Positions 17,798 through 26,718 of a stretch of 64,000 nt of DNA are shown here, piece after piece; position 1 is the stretch's first letter, and the number at the start of each line of letters is the position of its first letter. The translations under genes were made by a program, and so were the position numbers. Source of the stretch: Trinickia symbiotica (lineage in GTDB: Bacteria > Pseudomonadota > Gammaproteobacteria > Burkholderiales > Burkholderiaceae); NCBI RefSeq assembly GCF_002934455.1, contig NZ_PTIR01000004.1:124001-188000 (forward strand). The letters run 5' to 3'. The notes beneath the pieces were generated by a model that saw only the letters and a list, made by a program, of their open reading frames with translations, did not search any database and was not told where the DNA came from.

Positions 17798-18280
17798 TTA
17801 GGCATCGCCAGGCCGCGGATGCCCTGGATCGACCCAGTACACAGCCTCGGGCGGCTCGACGGCTTTAATGTCGAGATTGACGACCACAGGTTCTTTGTCG
17901 CTGCGCACGATCACGCATTCGAGCGGCTCGCTCGGATCGGCATTGATCTCCTGATGCGGCACATAGGGCGGCACGTAGATGAAGTCGCCCGGCCCCGCCT
18001 CGGCGACGAATTCCAATTGCTCGCCCCAGCGCATGCGCGCTTTGCCGCGCACGACATAGATGACGCTTTCGACATGCCCGTGGTGATGGGCACCGGTCTT
18101 CGCGCTCGGTTCGATCGTAACGGTCCCCGCCCAGATCTTCTCGGCGCCGACGCGCGCGTAATTGATCGCCGCGGCCCGGTTCATGCCGGGCGTCTGCGGA
18201 ACGTTTGTATCCAGTTGATTGCCCGAGATGACGCGAACGCCATGTTCGCGCCAATCGTGCGAGGAAAGCGGTTGAGACAT
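17798..18280 (-). CDS. Cupin-domain protein
   Basis: A 160-residue single-domain cupin. Cupin motif 1 is GAHHHGHVESVIYVVRG, with the HxH...E metal ligands. Motif 2 is GDFIYVPPYVPHQEIN, with the second histidine. All metal-binding residues are thus present, so an isomerase, decarboxylase or dioxygenase role is possible. It is the last gene of the CoA ligase, citryl-CoA lyase-like, MFS, cupin operon, 97 bp after the MFS gene, which suggests it acts on the same compound or as a sensor of it. The reaction is unknown. Confidence 0.85.
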   Translation of the reverse strand: MSQPLSSHDWREHGVRVISGNQLDTNVPQTPGMNRAAAINYARVGAEKIWAGTVTIEPSAKTGAHHHGHVESVIYVVRGKARMRWGEQLEFVAEAGPGDFIYVPPYVPHQEINADPSEPLECVIVRSDKEPVVVNLDIKAVEPPEAVYWVDPGHPRPGDA

Positions 18281-18377
18281 TGACAGCCTCCCGGTTTGGC
18301 AATTTGCAAGCGCAACCTCAAACCACCAGGATAGCCGCTGCCCGTGGCCAAATCGAGCCCGGATAGGTCACCCGCGG

Positions 18378-19703
18378 TTACGACTCCGCTGCCGCAACCG
18401 CGCCGCTCGCCCTCGCACGGTATGCGAACGTCAGCGAGAGCAGCACCGCGGCGAGCAGGAACCCCGACAAGGCGAAAAACGAGCCGCCGTACCCGTGTGT
18501 CTCCTCCTTGAGCCAGCCGACGATGTACGGTCCGAAAAAGCCGGACGAGTTGCCGATCGACAGAATCAGCCCGAATCCGCCGGCGGCCGCGCGCCCCGTC
18601 AGGAACGTCGACGGTACCGCCCAAAAGGTGGCGAGGAACCCGAACCCGCCGATCAGCGCGACGGTCAGGCCGACCATCACCCACTTGGGATCGGTGAGAA
18701 CGCTGCTGGCGGCAAGCGCGGCCGCCCCGACGATGCACGTGGCGATCACGTGCCCGACCCGCTTGCCGGTGCGATCCGAGCTGCGGGCCCAGAGCACCAT
18801 ACCCACCGCGCTGACGAAATTCGGTATCGCGCTGACGAAGCCCACAGTGACGGTATCGAGACCGAACGACTTCAGGATCTGCGGCATCCAGTAATAGACG
18901 CCATTGAGGCCGATCAACCCCGTGAGGTAAGTGAGCGACAGCACGACGACACGAAAATCGGTCAGCGACTGCCCGAGCGTCATATGCCCGGCTCGTTCGA
19001 TCTCCGCGCGCTCGACGCGCAGCTCGGACTCGATCCACGCCTTCTCGCCGGCATCGAGCCAGCCCGCCTTCGAAGGCGAATCGATCAGCGTGCGCAAGCA
19101 AAGCGCGCCGAGACCCAGCGCCGGGATTCCTTCGAGCACGAATAGCCACTGCCAATGTTTCAAGCCCCCTACCCCCGCGAGCGACAAGATCGCGCCGGAG
19201 AGCGGCCCGCCGATCACGGCGGCGAGCGGAACGCCGAGCAGGAACGTCGCGATCGCCTTGGCGCGCCATCGGGACGGAAACCAATGGGCAAGGTAGATGA
19301 AGACGGCCGGCGAGAAGCCCCCCTCGGCAACGCCGAGAAGAAAGCGCGCGGCCATCAGCTCCGCGGGCGTGCGAGCGGACGCGCACACCATCGTCATGAA
19401 TCCCCAGGCGATCATGATGCAGGCAAGCCATACTCGCGCGCCGAATCGCTGCAGAGCAAGGTTGCTGGGAATCTCCGAGATGCAGTAGCCGAAAAAGAAC
19501 GCACCGACGATCCAGCCGAATCCCGTCGGCGTCACGCCGAGATCGCGATTCATCGTGAGCGCGGCAAAGCTCACGTTCGTTCGGTCGATGTAATTGACGA
19601 GAAAGCAGAAACAAAGGAAGGGCAGGATGCGCCACGCGACCTTCGCCATCGTGCGCTGTTGGAACGCGTGGTCCGCGACGGTCTGCTCCGATATCGCGCT
19701 CAT
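18378..19703 (-). CDS. MFS transporter, anion:cation symporter (ACS) family
   Basis: A 441-residue protein with 12 predicted membrane helices. The N-terminal block RILPFLCFCFLVNYIDRTNV followed by GWIVGAFFFGYCISEIPSN is the signature of the ACS family, which imports organic anions such as tartrate, glucarate, phthalate and other carboxylates by proton symport. It lies in an operon with a CoA ligase and a citryl-CoA lyase-like enzyme upstream and a cupin downstream. A carboxylate substrate fits that context, since it would be activated by the ligase after uptake. The exact substrate is not visible. Confidence 0.9.
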   Translation of the reverse strand: MSAISEQTVADHAFQQRTMAKVAWRILPFLCFCFLVNYIDRTNVSFAALTMNRDLGVTPTGFGWIVGAFFFGYCISEIPSNLALQRFGARVWLACIMIAWGFMTMVCASARTPAELMAARFLLGVAEGGFSPAVFIYLAHWFPSRWRAKAIATFLLGVPLAAVIGGPLSGAILSLAGVGGLKHWQWLFVLEGIPALGLGALCLRTLIDSPSKAGWLDAGEKAWIESELRVERAEIERAGHMTLGQSLTDFRVVVLSLTYLTGLIGLNGVYYWMPQILKSFGLDTVTVGFVSAIPNFVSAVGMVLWARSSDRTGKRVGHVIATCIVGAAALAASSVLTDPKWVMVGLTVALIGGFGFLATFWAVPSTFLTGRAAAGGFGLILSIGNSSGFFGPYIVGWLKEETHGYGGSFFALSGFLLAAVLLSLTFAYRARASGAVAAAES

Positions 19704-19754
19704 GAATCGTCTCCTCGCTTGTCGTATGTTGTCTGTCTTGCCGAGGCCGGCCGG

Positions 19755-20549
19755 TCAGGCCGGGCCCGGTTCCCCCGAAACGAAAGGAATGGCGTCTTCC
19801 ACCGTTTCCCAGATGAAGCGTCCCGAAGGAGATTGCCGCTCTTCGACCACGTGCGATACGAGGCCGGCCGCGCGCGAAATGACGGCGAATCCGCGCATGA
19901 CCTCGGTGGCTACGCCGATTTCGCCGAGTAGTGCGGCAACGGCACCCGTCGCGTTGATCGTGATGGGCCGCCCAAAGGTGGCGTCGATCTCGCGCGAAAG
20001 CAGCATCAGCGTCTCGATATGCGTTCCCGCGAGTTCGGGCTCCGCACGAGCAAGATCGAGCAGCTTGTAGGCGCGCGGATCGACAGGCTTGTGCAAGTGA
20101 TGGCCGAATCCCGGAATGGCCTTGCGAGCTTGCACATACTCGCGCGCGATCGCCGACGCTTCGGCTCGCGCGTCATCCGAATCGCGGATCCGGTCGATGA
20201 GGCGCGAACAGTTCTCCATCGTCCCGACGAACTGGCTGCCGACCGCCAGCAACCCTGCGGCCACGGCGCCCTGGAGATTCTCCGGGGCGCTCATGTAGAC
20301 GAGGCGTGTCGAGATGGAGCTCGGCGTGAGTCCATGTTCCATCAGCACGACGAGCGCCATGTCGGCGATCCGCACATCCACGGGACGGATGGGGCGGCCG
20401 AGAATTTGTCGCAACAGGACCTCGGTGAAAGTCTGCTTCCCGATCAACTCTTCAACAAGGTCGGCTTCGCCGTACTTGAGCGAAGTCAGCGTATGCGTGC
20501 AAAGCCGCGTCACGGGCCCCTTACGTTCGGTCTTGAGTTCAGGCTTCAT
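19755..20549 (-). CDS. Citrate synthase/citryl-CoA lyase-like protein with altered active site
   Basis: A 264-residue protein, the size of stand-alone citryl-CoA lyases rather than of citrate synthase (about 430). The motif GFGHHLHKPVDPR keeps the second citrate-synthase histidine (H150). The usual PLHGxAN motif with the first catalytic histidine is replaced by FVGTMEN (107-113), and the N-x-D aspartate position reads INATGAV (198-204). Two of three citrate-synthase catalytic residues are therefore missing by my alignment. It starts 25 bp after the AMP-forming CoA ligase, so the pair may activate and then cleave a carboxylic acid. The product label is by fold; the reaction is inferred. Confidence 0.75.
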   Translation of the reverse strand: MKPELKTERKGPVTRLCTHTLTSLKYGEADLVEELIGKQTFTEVLLRQILGRPIRPVDVRIADMALVVLMEHGLTPSSISTRLVYMSAPENLQGAVAAGLLAVGSQFVGTMENCSRLIDRIRDSDDARAEASAIAREYVQARKAIPGFGHHLHKPVDPRAYKLLDLARAEPELAGTHIETLMLLSREIDATFGRPITINATGAVAALLGEIGVATEVMRGFAVISRAAGLVSHVVEERQSPSGRFIWETVEDAIPFVSGEPGPA

Positions 20550-20574
20550 AGGTTTTGTGAGACCTCACAAATCT

Positions 20575-22146
20575 TCAAGCTTTCGCATTGACGGGCTGGC
20601 CGCCGGACAGCACCTGGTCCCGCACTGCGTTCTTCGCCACCTTGCCCACGGAGGACCGCGGCAAATCGTCGAAAAAGTGAATGCGCTTCGGTGTATGAAC
20701 GGCGCCGAGCTTTTCTCGCACGAACGAAGTCAACTCGGCTTCGGTGGCGGACCGGCCAGGCCGCAACTGGACGGCGGCCTGGACGGCTTCGCCCCAGACG
20801 TCGTCCGGCACGCCGAACACCGTGCACTCGAACACGCTCGGATGCTGACCGAGCGCGTTCTCGACGTCGATCGGATAGACGTTGAACCCGCCTGTGATGA
20901 TCACGTCGCGGATTCTATCTTTCAGATACAGGAAACCCGCTTCGTCGAGATACCCGCGATCGCCCGTGTGCAACCAGCCGTCGATCAACGTTTCAGCGGT
21001 CTTCTCAGGCAGTCTCCAGTATCCGGTCATCAGCAAGTCGCCGCGCGCGACGACCTCGCCGATTTCGCCCGGCGGCAAGCGCTTGCCGTCGGCCGACATG
21101 ATCGCCACCTCGGAGAACCAGGTCGCCGCGCCGACGGACGACCAGCGCGCCGGATCGGCGAAATCTTCGGGACGCATCGCAGTGAGTATCTGAGGCGCTT
21201 CGGTCTGGCCATAATGCGTCGCGAGGACGGGGCCGAAAAACGCGCGCGCCTCGCGGATCTTTTCCTCGGGCATCGGCGCGCCGCCGTAGATCAGCAATCG
21301 CAGATGAGGAAAGTCGTGGCGTGAAACGCCCGATAAGCCCATCAGCTTGTAGATCAACGTCGGCGGCATGAAAGAAACGGTGCCGCCGCCATCGCGGAAC
21401 GCCTCGCGAACGCCGGGCGCACCCGCTTCTGACGGAATGACGAGACACCCGCCCTGCGCGAGAATCGGGAGAACGTACGTCGACGTGCCATGCGTAATCG
21501 GCGCCGCAACGACGTAACGATCATGCTCGGTGAGGCGCCACGTCTGGATCTGGTTGGCCACATTGGCCATCCAGGCACGATACGGCTGCATCACGCCCTT
21601 GGGAATGCCGGTCGTGCCGCCCGTGAACTTGATGGCCTGCGTCGCGCTGTCGCGCAATAGATCGAAGGTGCGCGGCGCCGCTCCGTCATGCGCCGCGATG
21701 AGCCTGCTCAACGATACGCGCGGCCCGAGCGGCGACGCGCCTGTCCCCGCGTCTTCGCCCGGCTCTTGCTGCCGCTCGTCGCAGTAGATCCGATATCCGG
21801 CTGCGCCCGCGACCAGCTGCTCGGATGCCGCATCCGTCACGACGATGGTCGGCTCCGTGGTATCGAGGATTCGGCGAATCTCCGGTTGCGTGCTGCGCGG
21901 ATTGAGCGGCACCCACACCTTGCCGCTCGCAAGCGTCGCAAGCAGCGCGACGAGGTGCGCCTTACCGTTGCCTGCGCAGATCCCGACGCGGCTTTGCGGT
22001 GCCGGATCGATGGTCTGATAGGCCACGGCGAGCGCGGCAACAGCGTGACCGAGATCGCGGTAGCGAACGGCGCCGTCAGGTGCGTCGATCGCGGTCCGGT
22101 CCGGCCAGCGGCGCACGGCGCGCCAGAAAAAATCAATCGGATACAT
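20575..22146 (-). CDS. AMP-forming acyl-CoA synthetase/ligase
   Basis: A 523-residue ANL-superfamily enzyme. The phosphate-binding motif is KFTGGTTGIPKGVM, the adenylation core has HYGQTEAPQ, the hinge region reads GWLHTGDRGYLDEAGFLYLK followed by DRIRDVIITGGFNVYP, and the C-terminal catalytic lysine lies in SSVGKVAKN. It converts a carboxylic acid, ATP and CoA to an acyl-CoA. The ATG at 22146 (MYPIDFFWRAV) is preferred; in-frame ATGs further upstream are possible. It is the first gene of the four-gene operon and diverges from an IclR regulator. The substrate is unknown; the downstream lyase-like gene suggests an acid that can be cleaved after activation. Confidence 0.9.
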   Translation of the reverse strand: MYPIDFFWRAVRRWPDRTAIDAPDGAVRYRDLGHAVAALAVAYQTIDPAPQSRVGICAGNGKAHLVALLATLASGKVWVPLNPRSTQPEIRRILDTTEPTIVVTDAASEQLVAGAAGYRIYCDERQQEPGEDAGTGASPLGPRVSLSRLIAAHDGAAPRTFDLLRDSATQAIKFTGGTTGIPKGVMQPYRAWMANVANQIQTWRLTEHDRYVVAAPITHGTSTYVLPILAQGGCLVIPSEAGAPGVREAFRDGGGTVSFMPPTLIYKLMGLSGVSRHDFPHLRLLIYGGAPMPEEKIREARAFFGPVLATHYGQTEAPQILTAMRPEDFADPARWSSVGAATWFSEVAIMSADGKRLPPGEIGEVVARGDLLMTGYWRLPEKTAETLIDGWLHTGDRGYLDEAGFLYLKDRIRDVIITGGFNVYPIDVENALGQHPSVFECTVFGVPDDVWGEAVQAAVQLRPGRSATEAELTSFVREKLGAVHTPKRIHFFDDLPRSSVGKVAKNAVRDQVLSGGQPVNAKA

Positions 22147-22394
22147 GTACGAAATCCCAGAGATGCACGCGGTGAACGTGCACATAGCCCCTTCCATCGA
22201 CGGCGTTCCTCTGGTCGGCCGTCGCCTTCGACAGCGGCAATTCTCCAGGCGCACTTCGGTGACGGGAAATCGAATCGTCCGTCAAGCGGACGTTTTGGGG
22301 GCATGACATCCGATTCGCCGACTAGTGTTTTCCCTGCTTGTGACTCCATTCGGCATCTGCAAAGGTGGGCCGCCATTTCACGACGACTTCTTTC

Positions 22395-23210
22395 ATGCAA
22401 TCGACCGCTGCCGATTCAACCGTTCGCCTGACGGGCGTTTTGGACGACAACAAAAGCGGGGGCTTGCGCGCGCTCCGTCGCGGCCTCGACGTACTCGCCG
22501 CCATCATCGAAGCCGGTAGCGCGGGCCTGCGCGTGGCCGAGATAGGGCGCCGCTGCCAATTGGAACGGGCAACGGTTTATCGCATCCTGGAAACGCTCGT
22601 CGAGGCGGACTACGTCGAAATCAGCGGCCGCTATCGATATGTGGCGGGAGAAGCCGTACGCCGGTGGCGCGCCGACAATGTCCTCACGCAATCGATCATT
22701 GCAAAACGGCTCGAGCCCGTGCTCGAGCACGTCAGCGCCGAGAGCGGAGACGCCGCATTCGCCGTGGTTCGCGAAGGACGGATGTCGTCATGCATCGCGC
22801 GCCGGATCGGGAGCTACCCGGTGCAAATCCTCGCCGTGGACGTCGGGACGCGCCAGCCGCTCGGCGTCGGCGCCGCGGGCCTTGCGTTGCTCGCCGCACT
22901 GCCCGACGACGAGGCGCAAGCCGTCATCGTCCAGCATGGCGACGCCCTGTCGAGCTACGGCGGGCTCAACAGCGAGACGTTGCGTCTGCTCGTCAAGGCA
23001 GCGCGTGAGCGTGGCTGGTCCGTGATAGGCAATCATGCGGCCAAGGGCGCGCTCGGCGTGGGCGTCGCGGTGTGCGATCGTCGGGGCTATCCGATCGCAG
23101 CGATCAGCGTCGCGGCGCCTACCGAGCGAATGTCGCGCCAAAGGCAGGCATTCATCGTCGATGCCATTCGATCCGCGCTTCGGTCATCCGCCATCGAAAA
23201 GCAAGACTGA
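22395..23210 (+). CDS. IclR-family transcriptional regulator
   Basis: A 271-residue regulator from the ATG at 22395; a GTG at 22365 would add ten residues. The N-terminal winged helix (ALRRGLDVLAAI ... LRVAEIGRRCQLERATVYRI) and the C-terminal effector domain with GVGAAGLALLAALPDDEA and GVGVAVCDRRGYPIAAISVA are typical of IclR proteins. These usually bind a small aromatic or carboxylic acid. It is divergent from the CoA ligase operon, with about 250 bp between the two starts, and is the likely local regulator. It has an N-terminal extension of about 30 residues before the winged helix. Confidence 0.92.
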   Translation: MQSTAADSTVRLTGVLDDNKSGGLRALRRGLDVLAAIIEAGSAGLRVAEIGRRCQLERATVYRILETLVEADYVEISGRYRYVAGEAVRRWRADNVLTQSIIAKRLEPVLEHVSAESGDAAFAVVREGRMSSCIARRIGSYPVQILAVDVGTRQPLGVGAAGLALLAALPDDEAQAVIVQHGDALSSYGGLNSETLRLLVKAARERGWSVIGNHAAKGALGVGVAVCDRRGYPIAAISVAAPTERMSRQRQAFIVDAIRSALRSSAIEKQD

Positions 23211-23286
23211 ACCGAAACGCCACCGACGCCAGCTTCATCGCGGCCCGCACTCGCAGGCGATCTTCTATCGTCGCCGAATGGCGCTA

Positions 23287-23817
23287 TCAGTGTTTCTCCG
23301 CCTGCACGGCCACCCAGTCCATCAAGGCGAAAAGAAGTCCAGACACCACGAACGTCACATGCAGGATCACGAGCCAGCGGATGCGCGCTTCGTCCATCAC
23401 GGCACCGGGCTCCGTCAGTTTCATGAACGCGCGCAGCAGCGAGATCGCCGAAATCGCGACGATCGAGCCGATCAGCTTCATCTTGAGGCCCGAGAAATCG
23501 AGTGTGCCCATCCAATCGGGGCGATCCTCGCTCGTTCCGGTATCGATCTTGGAGACGAAGTTCTCGTAGCCGGAGAACATCACGATCACGACGAGGTTGC
23601 CCGCCAATGAAAGATCGATGAGCGTCAAGACGGCGAGAATGATTTCTTCCGGGCTCGCCGAAAGAAGATTCGGCAGGACGTGAGCGATGTCGCCGACGAA
23701 TGCCACGAGCAGCATCACGAGGGACAGCACGAGGCCGACATAAAACGGCGCCAGCAGCCAGCGCGATTTGAACAGAATGCGTTCCAGCACGATTTCGAGG
23801 GCTTTTCTTTGATGCAT
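23287..23817 (-). CDS. YqhA-family (UPF0114) inner-membrane protein
   Basis: A 176-residue protein matching the YqhA/TIGR00645 family (E. coli YqhA has 164). The N-terminal motif LERILFKSRWLLAPFYVGL and the central GYENFVSKID are characteristic. Three to four membrane helices are predicted. The ATG at 23817 gives the family N-terminus (MHQRKALEIVLERILF); longer readings contain low-complexity, non-coding-looking sequence. The function of the family is unknown. It is convergent with the IclR gene and lies downstream of the SulP-carbonic anhydrase genes on the same strand, separated by 193 bp. Confidence 0.9.
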   Translation of the reverse strand: MHQRKALEIVLERILFKSRWLLAPFYVGLVLSLVMLLVAFVGDIAHVLPNLLSASPEEIILAVLTLIDLSLAGNLVVIVMFSGYENFVSKIDTGTSEDRPDWMGTLDFSGLKMKLIGSIVAISAISLLRAFMKLTEPGAVMDEARIRWLVILHVTFVVSGLLFALMDWVAVQAEKH

Positions 23818-24010
23818 GTTATGCGGCTCATTCCGGTTGCGTTGGCGAGAGTTTATCCGCTTCAACCGGGTCCGTCGTACAGCTTCTGAGGGTGCCGCGC
23901 CTCGGCAAAGAGAAAAAACACCGTTCCGCCACGAGCCCACATATGGGACGATGAACGCCGCGGCGAGCGAACTGGCCGCCGGTGCGCGGCCAGTTCCGCC
24001 CAGATTTGAG

Positions 24011-25612
24011 TTATTCGAGAACCCGATGGTCGAAGGCGCGGTTGCCGCGCGGCGACGGCCGTCCCCATTCGCCATGCTCATTGCGCGCGAGCTCGGCCGG
24101 CGCGCGTGCGGCCGCGTCGCGCCACCGCACTTTGATTCCTCGTTCGGCGGAGCGCCGCGCGAATTCGCCGATGTACTCGCGAATGTCGGCATCGAGCGTG
24201 TCGGCACGCGAAGCGTCGACCACGAGCGTCGAGCCGTCCGGGAGCGCGCCGAGCCTGTCCTTCAGGCCCGCCTTGATGAAGCACGAAGGGTCCTTGCGAA
24301 ACTGCAGGACGAACTCGCCCGCTCGTGTCTCGATGACGAATGCCTGCTTGAGCGTGGACCGAAGCGCAAGGACGGCACTGCAGGCCACCCCGATGGCGAC
24401 ACCGATCAGCAAGTCGGTGGCCATCACGCCGGCGATGGTGGCGATGAACGGCACGAATCGATCCACGCCGCTCTTGGCCGTCTCGAACCAAACCGAAGGC
24501 TTGGCCAGCTTGGCGCCCGTCGCGATCAGGATCGCGGCGAGACATGCGAGCGGAATCAAGTTCAGAACCGAAGTCAATGCGAACAGGCTGGCGAGAATCA
24601 GCACGCCGTGAACGAATGCCGACGCCCGGGTTTGAGCGCCCGCATGCAGATTGGCCGTGCTGCGGACGATGACCGCCGTGATCGGCAGTGCGCCGAGCAT
24701 GCCCGCCAACATGTTGCCGACGCCTTGCGCCCGCAGCTCGCGGTCCAGCGACGCCGAGCGCCGCATGGGATCCATCTGCTCGATGGCCTGGAGGCTCAGC
24801 AACGTCTCCACGCTCGCGACGATCGCGAGCGTGCCCGCGAGTCGCCATACCTCGACACTCGTCAATGCCGAGAAATCCGGCAATGTGAGCCATTGCGCCA
24901 ATGCCGCCAAGGAATCGATCGGCGCGAGATTCACGCGCTGGTCGGCGGGCAGCGCGAGTTGCGGCGACCACGCATCGATTGCCACCGTGGCGAAGATGCC
25001 GAGCGCAACGACGACGAGCGGCGCCGGGACTGAGCGGAGCAACGCGCTGCGGCGGACCCACTTCGTGTCCCATGCCCAGAGAACGGCGAACGAGAGAAGC
25101 GCCAGTGCGCAGGCGACGAGCGACACGGAGCCGAATGGGGTATCCAGCCGTGCATCGGTGCCGCCGCCCATGGGATTTGCATCGGCGTCGAACCAGCCGA
25201 ACGCAACGGGGAACTGCTTGACGATCAGCAACAGGCCGATGGCTGCGAGCATACCCTTGATCACCGTCGACGGGATGCAAGATGCGAAACGGCCCAATCC
25301 CAACGCGCCGAAACAGAATTGCGCCACGCCGGCCACGAAAACAGCGCTCAAGAAGGCGGAAAAGCCGCCGACATTGGCCAGGCCCTCGACCACGATCGCG
25401 ATCAATCCGGCGGCCGGCCCGCTGACACTCAGGCGGGATCCGCTCAGAAGTGCGACAAAGAGGCCGCCGATCACGCCTGCGAGAAGACCGGCGATGGCGT
25501 TGACGCCCGATGCCTGTGCAATACCGAGGCAAAGAGGCAGTGCAACGAGAAATACCGCGACGCCCGCGCAGCAATCGCGCGGCAGCGTCGCCATGAACTT
25601 GGCATTCGTCAT
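24011..25612 (-). CDS. SulP-family anion transporter (bicarbonate/sulfate type)
   Basis: A 533-residue membrane protein with about ten to twelve helices. The N-terminal motif VFLVALPLCLGIAQASGVN and the central SVETLLSLQAIEQMD match the SulP family. A C-terminal STAS-like segment is present (residues about 440-500, LPDGSTLVVDASRADTLDADI), followed by a basic tail. It begins 21 bp after a beta-carbonic anhydrase gene. SulP-carbonic anhydrase pairs are widespread and usually suggest bicarbonate uptake or exchange. The substrate is inferred from this pairing, and sulfate remains possible. Confidence 0.88.
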   Translation of the reverse strand: MTNAKFMATLPRDCCAGVAVFLVALPLCLGIAQASGVNAIAGLLAGVIGGLFVALLSGSRLSVSGPAAGLIAIVVEGLANVGGFSAFLSAVFVAGVAQFCFGALGLGRFASCIPSTVIKGMLAAIGLLLIVKQFPVAFGWFDADANPMGGGTDARLDTPFGSVSLVACALALLSFAVLWAWDTKWVRRSALLRSVPAPLVVVALGIFATVAIDAWSPQLALPADQRVNLAPIDSLAALAQWLTLPDFSALTSVEVWRLAGTLAIVASVETLLSLQAIEQMDPMRRSASLDRELRAQGVGNMLAGMLGALPITAVIVRSTANLHAGAQTRASAFVHGVLILASLFALTSVLNLIPLACLAAILIATGAKLAKPSVWFETAKSGVDRFVPFIATIAGVMATDLLIGVAIGVACSAVLALRSTLKQAFVIETRAGEFVLQFRKDPSCFIKAGLKDRLGALPDGSTLVVDASRADTLDADIREYIGEFARRSAERGIKVRWRDAAARAPAELARNEHGEWGRPSPRGNRAFDHRVLE

Positions 25613-25633
25613 CGTAGGAACCCGTGAAAGCGA

Positions 25634-26296
25634 TCAGATCGTCCACACGGACGTCGTCTCGCGATGATCATTGGCAGCCGGCCTTTGGGCATTGATCCCG
25701 AGCGACGAATCGCCGGACGATGCGAGCCTGCGGATCAGCCCGCTCCGGATATCGAAGATCCAGGCGTGCACGCGGGGCCGCGATACCGCGTCGCGCACGA
25801 GCGGCATCTGGTTGAGCGTCCTCGCCTGTTCGACGGCATTCAGCTCGGCCAACCAGTTCGCCCGTTCCTCGATGCTTGGAATCGCCGCGAGCACCTCTCG
25901 CTCGCGCCGAACGAGCTCACGCAGCGCGACGATCCGCCGCTCGACGTGCGGCATCCCACCGGTCGTACCTTCGAGCGCGGCTCGAATACCGCCGCAGCCA
26001 TAATGCCCGCAAACGACGATATCGCTGACCTCGAGGACGCGGACGGCGTACTCGAGCACGCTCATCGAATTGTCGTCGTGAGGCAAAAAAAGATTTGCCA
26101 CGTTGCGATGCACGAAAAGGTCGCCCGGCGCCGCGCCCGTCACAATCTCCGCGGGCACCCGGCTGTCGGAGCAGCCGATCCAGAGAATCGCGGGCCGCTG
26201 CCCTTGCCGCATGCGGCCGAAGAGCGCGGGGTCGCGACGGGCCGTCTCGTGCGCCCATGCCTTGTTCCGCGAGAGCATTTGTTCAGCAAAGTCCAT
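25634..26296 (-). CDS. Beta-class carbonic anhydrase
   Basis: A 220-residue enzyme with the zinc ligands C42 and D44 in WIGCSDSRVPAE, and H98 and C101 in VVCGHYGCGGI. R46 of the Asp-Arg dyad is present. It interconverts carbon dioxide and bicarbonate in the cytoplasm. It lies 21 bp upstream of the SulP transporter in the same operon, which suggests coupled bicarbonate supply. The length is usual for the class. An upstream DUF4148 gene on the same strand ends 80 bp before it, with a hairpin at about 26343-26366 in the gap. Confidence 0.95.
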   Translation of the reverse strand: MDFAEQMLSRNKAWAHETARRDPALFGRMRQGQRPAILWIGCSDSRVPAEIVTGAAPGDLFVHRNVANLFLPHDDNSMSVLEYAVRVLEVSDIVVCGHYGCGGIRAALEGTTGGMPHVERRIVALRELVRREREVLAAIPSIEERANWLAELNAVEQARTLNQMPLVRDAVSRPRVHAWIFDIRSGLIRRLASSGDSSLGINAQRPAANDHRETTSVWTI

Positions 26297-26376
26297 GTTT
26301 ATCCCTTACCGAAGAGGCTTACGTTTGCGATGAAATGCGAGCGGCAGGCCCCCTGACGGGGCTGCCAAGCGCGCTG

Positions 26377-26718
26377 CTATGAACCGAAAAACGGTTCGCA
26401 GAAAAAGGCGGGACCCTGGCAGGCTGGCGCCGCATGCACGGCCCGCGCAGGTGAACCCGACGCCTCGGCACCCGCTGCCGGCGACGGCCCCTTCGCATCG
26501 GCGACGAGCGTCTCGTCGGCCCGTTTGGCCGCTTGGGGAGCGTAGATCCGCGATACGTCCGGGTACGATGTGTTCGTGATGTATCGCAGGCCGTTGCGTT
26601 GGGCTTCGATGAGCTCCTCGTAGACCTGAGCGCGCGTTTTCCCCGTCATGCTCTCGGCGTGCGCGGGTGCAGCCACGGCCGCCGCGAGAAGCGCTGCAAC
26701 GAGTAGTCGGGTTTTCAT
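26377..26718 (-). CDS. DUF4148 periplasmic protein
   Basis: A 113-residue protein with a Sec signal peptide (MKTRLLVAALLAAAVAAPAHAES) and the short DUF4148 motif GKTRAQVYEELIEAQRNGL. This family is abundant in Burkholderia and related genera and has no known function. The start is firm because AAAGGAG lies six bases upstream. The C-terminal half is Ala/Pro-rich and ends in CQGPAFFCEPFFGS, with two cysteines that could form a disulfide. It diverges from a two-component system and precedes the carbonic anhydrase gene on the same strand. Confidence 0.85.
   Translation of the reverse strand: MKTRLLVAALLAAAVAAPAHAESMTGKTRAQVYEELIEAQRNGLRYITNTSYPDVSRIYAPQAAKRADETLVADAKGPSPAAGAEASGSPARAVHAAPACQGPAFFCEPFFGS

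Noticed and set aside
24078-25646. 522-codon minus-strand open frame in another frame over the SulP gene
   Set aside because: Arg/Gly/His-rich composition typical of an out-of-frame reading; the SulP frame has clear family motifs.
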